From: Sphingomonadales bacterium UBA7473
GTDB taxonomy: Bacteria > Pseudomonadota > Alphaproteobacteria > Sphingomonadales > Sphingomonadaceae
Length of the DNA stretch: 27,585 nucleotides
Direction: 5' to 3'
NCBI GenBank assembly: GCA_002478575.1
Contig: DLOX01000015.1
Location: forward strand, 1 to 27,585
In this document: piece after piece, positions 23,918 through 27,585 of the stretch
Position numbering within the stretch: the first letter of the stretch is position 1
Layout of the letters: each line of letters starts with the position of its first letter
The notes under the pieces: generated by a model
The model's database searches: none
What the model was told of the DNA's origin: nothing
What the model saw: only the letters and a program-made list of their open reading frames with translations
Position numbers and translations under genes: made by a program

Positions 23918-23951
23918 TAATGATTGTGCACTCAAGCCCTGCCAAGCACAG

Positions 23952-24041
23952 CTAAATGTAGGCACCCTGAAACAACCCCGGCTCTATCTCCACCCCATGC
24001 CCGACCGGGTTTAGCGCCATGCGATCATGCAGGCAGCGCAT
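23952..24041 (-). pseudogene. C-terminal relic of a DUF6356 gene
   Basis: Read leftward, these bases give a 29-residue peptide ending LHDRMALNPVGHGVEIEPG then LFQGAYI and a TAG stop. It matches the last 29 residues of the intact DUF6356 protein at 24962-25234 at 24 of 29 positions. Upstream (toward 24060) a few further codons align weakly (VGQVM), then an in-frame TGA stops the frame and similarity is lost. The N-terminal two-thirds, with the membrane segment, is gone. Its place, convergent to a PEP-CTERM gene, is the same as that of the intact copy. Confidence 0.85.
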
Positions 24042-24175
24042 GACTTGGCCAACTCAGCCAATGCGCCTCAGCGCGGCTTCATGGGTTGCCCGAACGTACC
24101 GGTACACCTTCGCCGATTGAACCGGTCGAACCGCAAAACTACTAACGACGCGTTATCCAAAACCGGAGCAAAATC

Positions 24176-24898
24176 GTGAAATTCGTCGCCGCAGCCTTTA
24201 CTTTTCTAACAGTCATGAGTGCCCCCGCGCAGGCGTCCGTTGTGCTCTACTCCGAGGATTTTCAATCGGGTGTTGCAAATGGCTGGACGGGTGATGTCAC
24301 GACTGTTGCAACTGCTCCCAATTTGGCACCGGATGGCTCCGCGTACAAGTTTCTTGGCCTGTTTGAACGTGAAGAGGATGAAAATTTCCCTCAAGGCTAT
24401 CCCGTATTTAGCAGTCTCAACGTCGGGACGAGTGGCTTTGGCAAAGTGACGGTTTCGTTCGATCTTTACGCGATTGACGGTTTGGACGGAGATAATTTCT
24501 TCTCTTTTGATGCTGATGGAACAAATTATCTGAACGCGTCATTCTCCAACTTCGTTTACACCCAATCTTATGGCGGCCCTAACAGCCCCGCCGGAACGGG
24601 TTCGGATCCAAACGCTGTTGATCGCTTTGGCTATCCTTTTCAGTTTGGCGATCGCACCTATCGCATGAGCTTTTTAGTTCCCGTCAGTTCCCAGAATACG
24701 ACGTTCCGCCTGGGAGGCCGCGCGTCTAGCTATGGCGGCGGGGCGTTCGGGGTCGACAATTTCAAGGTGGTCGGCATGTCAGTTGGCGCGGTGCCGGAAC
24801 CGGCGACTTGGGCCATGTTGCTTGTCGGCTTTGGCTTGGTTGGCGGAGCCATGCGGTCAGATCGACGCCGGAAGGTGGCTTTGGCGAACGCTGTTTAG
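24176..24898 (+). CDS. PEPxxWA-CTERM sorted exported protein 2
   Basis: A 240-residue exported protein. Signal peptide MKFVAAAFTFLTVMSAPAQA; a beta-rich body (SEDFQSGVANGWTGD, later GKVTVSFDLYAIDGLDGDNF and GAFGVDNFKVVG) that resembles a lectin-like jelly roll; then the sorting tail VPEPATWAMLLVGFGLVGG with a basic end, RSDRRRK. The start codon is GTG 24176, with GGAG 7 bases upstream. Its body is not alignable by eye with that of PEP-CTERM protein 1; only the sorting tails match. It is likely exosortase-processed and surface-exposed or secreted. Confidence 0.9.
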   Translation: MKFVAAAFTFLTVMSAPAQASVVLYSEDFQSGVANGWTGDVTTVATAPNLAPDGSAYKFLGLFEREEDENFPQGYPVFSSLNVGTSGFGKVTVSFDLYAIDGLDGDNFFSFDADGTNYLNASFSNFVYTQSYGGPNSPAGTGSDPNAVDRFGYPFQFGDRTYRMSFLVPVSSQNTTFRLGGRASSYGGGAFGVDNFKVVGMSVGAVPEPATWAMLLVGFGLVGGAMRSDRRRKVALANAV

Positions 24899-24961
24899 AC
24901 TGTTTTTGCTCGTAAGCCCAGAAGCGCGGCAAAAGCTGAGGCTTGCCGTTGGTGACACGCC

Positions 24962-25234
24962 CTAAATATGCGCGCCCTGAAACAGCCCAGGCTCAATCTC
25001 CACGCCGTGTCCCACTCGGTTCAACACCATCCGGTCATGCAAGCGGCGGATGATTGCGCTGCCAGTCTTTTCGCAGAAGAAGGGGAGGACGGCATGGACC
25101 AGGCAGGCGAGTCCTCCGCCGATCATCGATAGGCCAAAGCCGGCGGCGTGGACCATATGCTGGGTGTAGCTTTCGCCGACGGACGCGGGATGTTGTGTGA
25201 AGGGTGAGGTGATGGGGTTTTGGGTCTTCGTCAT
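24962..25234 (-). CDS. DUF6356 family small membrane protein
   Basis: A 90-residue protein with the DUF6356 pattern: HPASVGESYTQHMVHAAGFG, one or two membrane-spanning stretches (GFGLSMIGGGLACLVHAVLPFF), and KTGSAIIRRLHDRMVLNR. Family members are small sphingomonad proteins with unknown function; this one has a longer tail (GHGVEIEPGLFQGAHI). GGAG lies 5 bases before the ATG. It is convergent with PEP-CTERM gene 2, 63 bases apart, and a truncated copy stands after PEP-CTERM gene 1. Confidence 0.82.
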   Translation of the reverse strand: MTKTQNPITSPFTQHPASVGESYTQHMVHAAGFGLSMIGGGLACLVHAVLPFFCEKTGSAIIRRLHDRMVLNRVGHGVEIEPGLFQGAHI

Positions 25235-25258
25235 TTATGCTCCGCCGTTCTCAATTCC

Positions 25259-25376
25259 GTCACCCCGGACTTGATCCGGGGTCCATGCCTCTGCGCTTGA
25301 TCCCGCTCGCTTGCTGGAAATCGAGGCATGGATTGACCTCCGGTCGTCTTCGGCTCCGGGTCAAGCCCGGAATGAC
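25259..25376. repeat. Palindromic extragenic repeat, family A copy 2
   Basis: 118 bases, with the same ends and core as copy 1 (12219-12315) but with 21 extra bases (about 25332-25352) between the second CATGGATT and CCGGGTCAAG. The added bases fully account for the length difference. It lies between the divergent DUF6356 and Lrp/AsnC genes, 25 bases from the former. Confidence 0.9.
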
Positions 25377-25415
25377 GATTTAGCACTAACTATGTTCAAT
25401 AAAATCCCAAAGTCA

Positions 25416-25452
25416 GTTACGTGAATTGCTATTTTTGGTGTATTTCACTAAC
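25416..25452. promoter_or_regulatory. Candidate site upstream of the Lrp/AsnC gene
   Basis: GTTACGTGAA (25416-25425) and TTCACTAAC (25444-25452) form an imperfect inverted repeat with one bulged base around an AT-rich centre (TTGCTATTTTTGGTGTA). Lrp/AsnC proteins often bind AT-rich dyads at their own promoter, so autoregulation is possible. The Lrp start codon is 11 bases on. Confidence 0.3.
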
Positions 25453-25462
25453 CAAAGGCAGC

Positions 25463-25924
25463 ATGGCAGAACTTGATCCCATTGACCGCCAAATCCTTCA
25501 CTTGATCCAGCGCGACGCAAGTCTTTCTGTGCAGGAGATTGCGGATCAAGTTGGCCTATCTGCCAACCCCTGCTGGCGGCGGATCAAGATCATGGAGGCG
25601 AGCGGTTTGATCGAGCGCCGCGTCGCGCTTGTGAATGCGGCGAAGCTTGGGCTGGGCGTCACGGTGTTTGTGACGATCCGAACGGACAAGCATAATCCCG
25701 AATGGCTCGCCAGCTTTGCAGAAGGGATAGCGGCCATCCCCGAGATATTGGAATGCCACCGGATGAGCGGCGATGTCGATTATCTGCTGAAGGTCGTGGT
25801 GGCAGACATTGCCCATTATGATCGCGTTTATCAGGCGCTGATCGCTAAGGTGCCGGGGCTTAGCGATGTGAGCTCAACCTTTTCGATGGAGCGGCTGAAG
25901 GCGGGAACTGCGCTTCCGGTTTAG
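25463..25924 (+). CDS. Lrp/AsnC family transcriptional regulator
   Basis: A 153-residue regulator. The N-terminal helix-turn-helix is MAELDPIDRQILHLIQRDAS ... VQEIADQVGLSANPCWRRIK (1-45), and the effector/oligomerisation domain (RAM/AsnC_trans_reg) follows with ECHRMSGDVDYLLKVVVADI and the closing VSSTFSMERLKAGTALPV. The members closest to Lrp itself respond to leucine or other amino acids; the effector here is unknown. ATG 25463 is chosen because the family starts there, with an AAGG just upstream; the frame is open from 25421. It stands alone between two family A repeats. Confidence 0.93.
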   Translation: MAELDPIDRQILHLIQRDASLSVQEIADQVGLSANPCWRRIKIMEASGLIERRVALVNAAKLGLGVTVFVTIRTDKHNPEWLASFAEGIAAIPEILECHRMSGDVDYLLKVVVADIAHYDRVYQALIAKVPGLSDVSSTFSMERLKAGTALPV

Positions 25925-25951
25925 AGTGTAGTTCCGCAGAACCCCCACCCT

Positions 25952-26061
25952 GTCGTCCCGGACTTGATCCGGGACCCATGCCTCAAAACGAGCCAAGCAC
26001 TGGATGCATCAAGTTTAGGCCAGCTGGTGAGGCATGGATTCCGGATCAAGTCCGGAATGAC
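25952..26061. repeat. Palindromic extragenic repeat, family A copy 3
   Basis: 110 bases with ends GTCGTCCCGGACTTGATCC and the complement of CCGGATCAAGTCCGGAATGAC; its internal loop differs from copies 1 and 2 (the middle part AAACGAGCCAAGCACTGG has no match). Inner arms CCCATGCCTC and GAGGCATGG pair with each other. It lies between the Lrp/AsnC gene and the rpoA terminator. Confidence 0.9.
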
Positions 26062-26100
26062 GGCTAGGTAACATGGCGAGAGCTAACCCAAGCCCCAAAA

Positions 26101-26133
26101 GCGAAAAAGGGCCGCCCTTTCGGACAGCCCTTT
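26101..26133 (-). terminator. Intrinsic terminator after rpoA
   Basis: On the minus strand AAAGGGCTGTCC pairs with GGGCGGCCCTTT (26133-26106) over 12 bp, two of them G-T, with a GAAA tetraloop, and the stem is followed by TTTTTCGCTTTT. It begins 25 bases after the rpoA stop and closes the ribosomal operon. Confidence 0.9.
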
Positions 26134-26158
26134 GTCATTTCGAGCAGAACGCCGAGGT

Positions 26159-27235
26159 TTAGCCGAGCAATTCCTGCTCCAGCTTCTTCGCCATTTCTTC
26201 GATATTCTCTGGCGGCCAGCCGGGGATGTCCATGCCGAGGCGGAGACCCATGCTGGAGAGCACTTCCTTGATTTCGTTCAAAGACTTGCGGCCAAAATTT
26301 GGCGTGCGAAGCATTTCTGCTTCGGTCTTTTGCACCAGATCGCCGATGTAAATGATGTTATCATTCTTGAGGCAATTGGCCGAACGGACGCTGAGTTCCA
26401 GTTCATCCACCTTCTTGAGGAGGAAGCGGTTGATCTGGTTGCTGTCGCCGCTGTCGCTGCTGCTGCCAGCCGATGAAGAGGATGGCGCGGCCAAACCAAT
26501 CATCTGGCTCGATGCGGCAAGCGCCTCATCAAAATGCACAAACGTCTTCAGCTGATCCTGAAGGATGGTTGCGGCATAGGCAAGCGCATCTTCAGGCGAC
26601 ACAGTGCCATCGGTTTCGATGGTCAGCGTCAGCTTATCATAGTCAAGTTCTTGGCCCACGCGGGTGTTTTCCACCTTGTAGGACACTTGACGGATGGGCG
26701 AATAAAGCGCGTCAACCGGGATCAAACCGATGGGAGCATCGGCTGGACGGTTGCCAGCGGCAGGCACATAGCCTTTACCAGTATCAGCCGTTAGTTCCAT
26801 GTTGAGCGTTGCGCCCTGATCGAGATGGCAAAGCACCAAATCGCCGTTCATCACTTCGATGTCGCCAGTGACAGCGATCATGCCTGCGGTGACGGTGGCT
26901 GGGCCGGTTGCCGACAATTGCAAACGCTTTGGGCCTTCGCCTTGCATGCGAAGCGCAATTTGCTTCACGTTCAAGACCATGTCTGTGATGTCTTCGCGAA
27001 CGCCAGCGAGCGAGCTGAATTCGTGAAGCACATTTTCGATCTTGATGCTGGTGACGGCTGCGCCTTGCAATGAAGACAAAAGCACACGACGCAAGGCGTT
27101 GCCCAGCGTCAGGCCAAAGCCACGCTCCAAAGGCTCAGCGATGAAGCTTGCCTTGCGCAGAGCATCGCCACTGGTCTTCTTTTCCAGCGTGTCGGGTTTT
27201 TTAAGTTCCTGCCAGTTCTTGCTGTTGACTGCCAC
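26159..27235 (-). CDS. rpoA: DNA-directed RNA polymerase subunit alpha
   Basis: A 358-residue alpha subunit, which dimerises to assemble the RNA polymerase core and contacts promoter UP elements and activators. The N-terminal domain (about 1-235) has FIAEPLERGFGLTLGNALRRVLLSSL; the C-terminal domain (about 275-340) has LKNDNIIYIGDLVQKTE and TPNFGRKSLNEIKEVL. The linker between them is unusually Ser/Gly-rich (about 246-264: APSSSSAGSSSDSGDS). It starts with GTG (27235-27233) 5 bases after AAGGGGA. Upstream is rpsK, as in the usual alpha operon; downstream there is a terminator rather than rplQ. Confidence 0.98.
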   Translation of the reverse strand: MAVNSKNWQELKKPDTLEKKTSGDALRKASFIAEPLERGFGLTLGNALRRVLLSSLQGAAVTSIKIENVLHEFSSLAGVREDITDMVLNVKQIALRMQGEGPKRLQLSATGPATVTAGMIAVTGDIEVMNGDLVLCHLDQGATLNMELTADTGKGYVPAAGNRPADAPIGLIPVDALYSPIRQVSYKVENTRVGQELDYDKLTLTIETDGTVSPEDALAYAATILQDQLKTFVHFDEALAASSQMIGLAAPSSSSAGSSSDSGDSNQINRFLLKKVDELELSVRSANCLKNDNIIYIGDLVQKTEAEMLRTPNFGRKSLNEIKEVLSSMGLRLGMDIPGWPPENIEEMAKKLEQELLG

Positions 27236-27339
27236 GATAGTCCCCTTGGGATAAGGTGAGGGATGCGTCCATCATACTCACCGATTGAAACTGTATGTCT
27301 GTGAATGAAGCGGCCCCGATGGTCAGGGCCGTTCAAACG

Positions 27340-27585
27340 TCAGACGCGGCGACGCTTGGAAGGGCGAACGCCATTGTGCGGGATCGGCGTCACGTCGCGG
27401 ATGGACGTGATGGTGAAGCCCACAGATTGCAAAGCGCGAAGTGCGGATTCGCGGCCCGAACCTGGGCCTTTGACTTCAACTTCAAGCGTGCGAACGCCAT
27501 GTTCAGCGGCTTTCTTGCCAGCATCTTCCGCAGCAACCTGTGCGGCATAAGGTGTTGACTTACGGCTGCCCTTGAAGCCCATCAT
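27340..27585 (-). CDS. rpsK: 30S ribosomal protein S11, C-terminal part (cut by window edge)
   Basis: The last 81 residues of S11: MGFKGSRKSTPYAAQVAAED, VEVKGPGSGRESALRAL, then TSIRDVTPIPHNGVRPSKRR and a final RV. The full protein has about 129 residues, so about 48 are missing beyond the window edge. S11 is part of the 30S platform near the mRNA exit and anti-Shine-Dalgarno. The gene is 104 bases upstream of rpoA, in the same leftward operon. Confidence 0.97.
   Translation of the reverse strand: MMGFKGSRKSTPYAAQVAAEDAGKKAAEHGVRTLEVEVKGPGSGRESALRALQSVGFTITSIRDVTPIPHNGVRPSKRRRV

Noticed and set aside
23836..24175. Possible tRNA or small RNA in the gap between the PEP-CTERM genes
   Set aside because: No cloverleaf or T-tract terminator; the gap is explained by a REP-like repeat, the DUF6356 relic and the leader of the second gene.

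Overview
The window looks like chromosomal DNA of a sphingomonad (Alphaproteobacteria, Sphingomonadaceae; something like Sphingorhabdus or Sphingopyxis). The grounds are the protein styles (PEPxxWA-CTERM sorting tails, a DUF6356 protein, DUF3617 lipoprotein, exported M16 and DUF885 proteins, a RpoA that starts VNSKNWQELKKP), moderate-to-high GC, and short CCCGGACTTGATCCGGG-type palindromic repeats. No rRNA, tRNA, CRISPR array, integrase or transposase gene was found. Most of the window is ordinary accessory and housekeeping chromosome.

Layout, left to right. 1-408: an intergenic region with the probable first codons of a leftward exported protein, a leftward intrinsic terminator, and a dyad upstream of a LuxR-type regulator (409-1575). 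Next is an exported M16 zinc protease (1676-4555), overlapping tail-to-tail with a leftward set rluA-type pseudouridine synthase, arfB and a FabH-like ketoacyl synthase (6778-4539). From a compact divergent promoter with a MerR-type operator runs a rightward catabolic-looking set: MerR regulator, acyl-CoA dehydrogenase, membrane-anchored alpha/beta hydrolase, a CrtC/AttH-like protein of unknown function, and a nitronate-monooxygenase-like flavoprotein (6853-12199).

Then comes a leftward block (16369-12330): DUF3617 lipoprotein, VOC protein, exported M20 amidohydrolase, cold-shock protein, a second IF-1-like protein, a 68-residue protein, and an exported methyltransferase-like protein. uvrB (16490-18676) runs rightward. 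A hotdog thioesterase and an HxlR regulator diverge around a clear dyad operator (19216-19232), followed by a DUF2262-like gene, an N-formylglutamate amidohydrolase-family gene and a Tat-exported DUF885 protein.

22809-25234 is the most plastic part: an unassigned stretch rich in inverted repeats, then two PEP-CTERM genes, each followed by a convergent DUF6356 gene. The first DUF6356 copy is only a 29-codon C-terminal relic. The right end has an Lrp/AsnC regulator between two repeat elements, then the end of the alpha ribosomal operon (rpsK fragment, rpoA), closed by a strong terminator with no rplQ after rpoA.

I did not find a clearly new biological system. The best leads are the duplicated PEP-CTERM/DUF6356 module, the missing rplQ after rpoA, the csp-infA-like pair, the MerR-controlled acyl-CoA/hydrolase/flavoprotein locus with its tight divergent promoter, and an orphan terminator at the left end.
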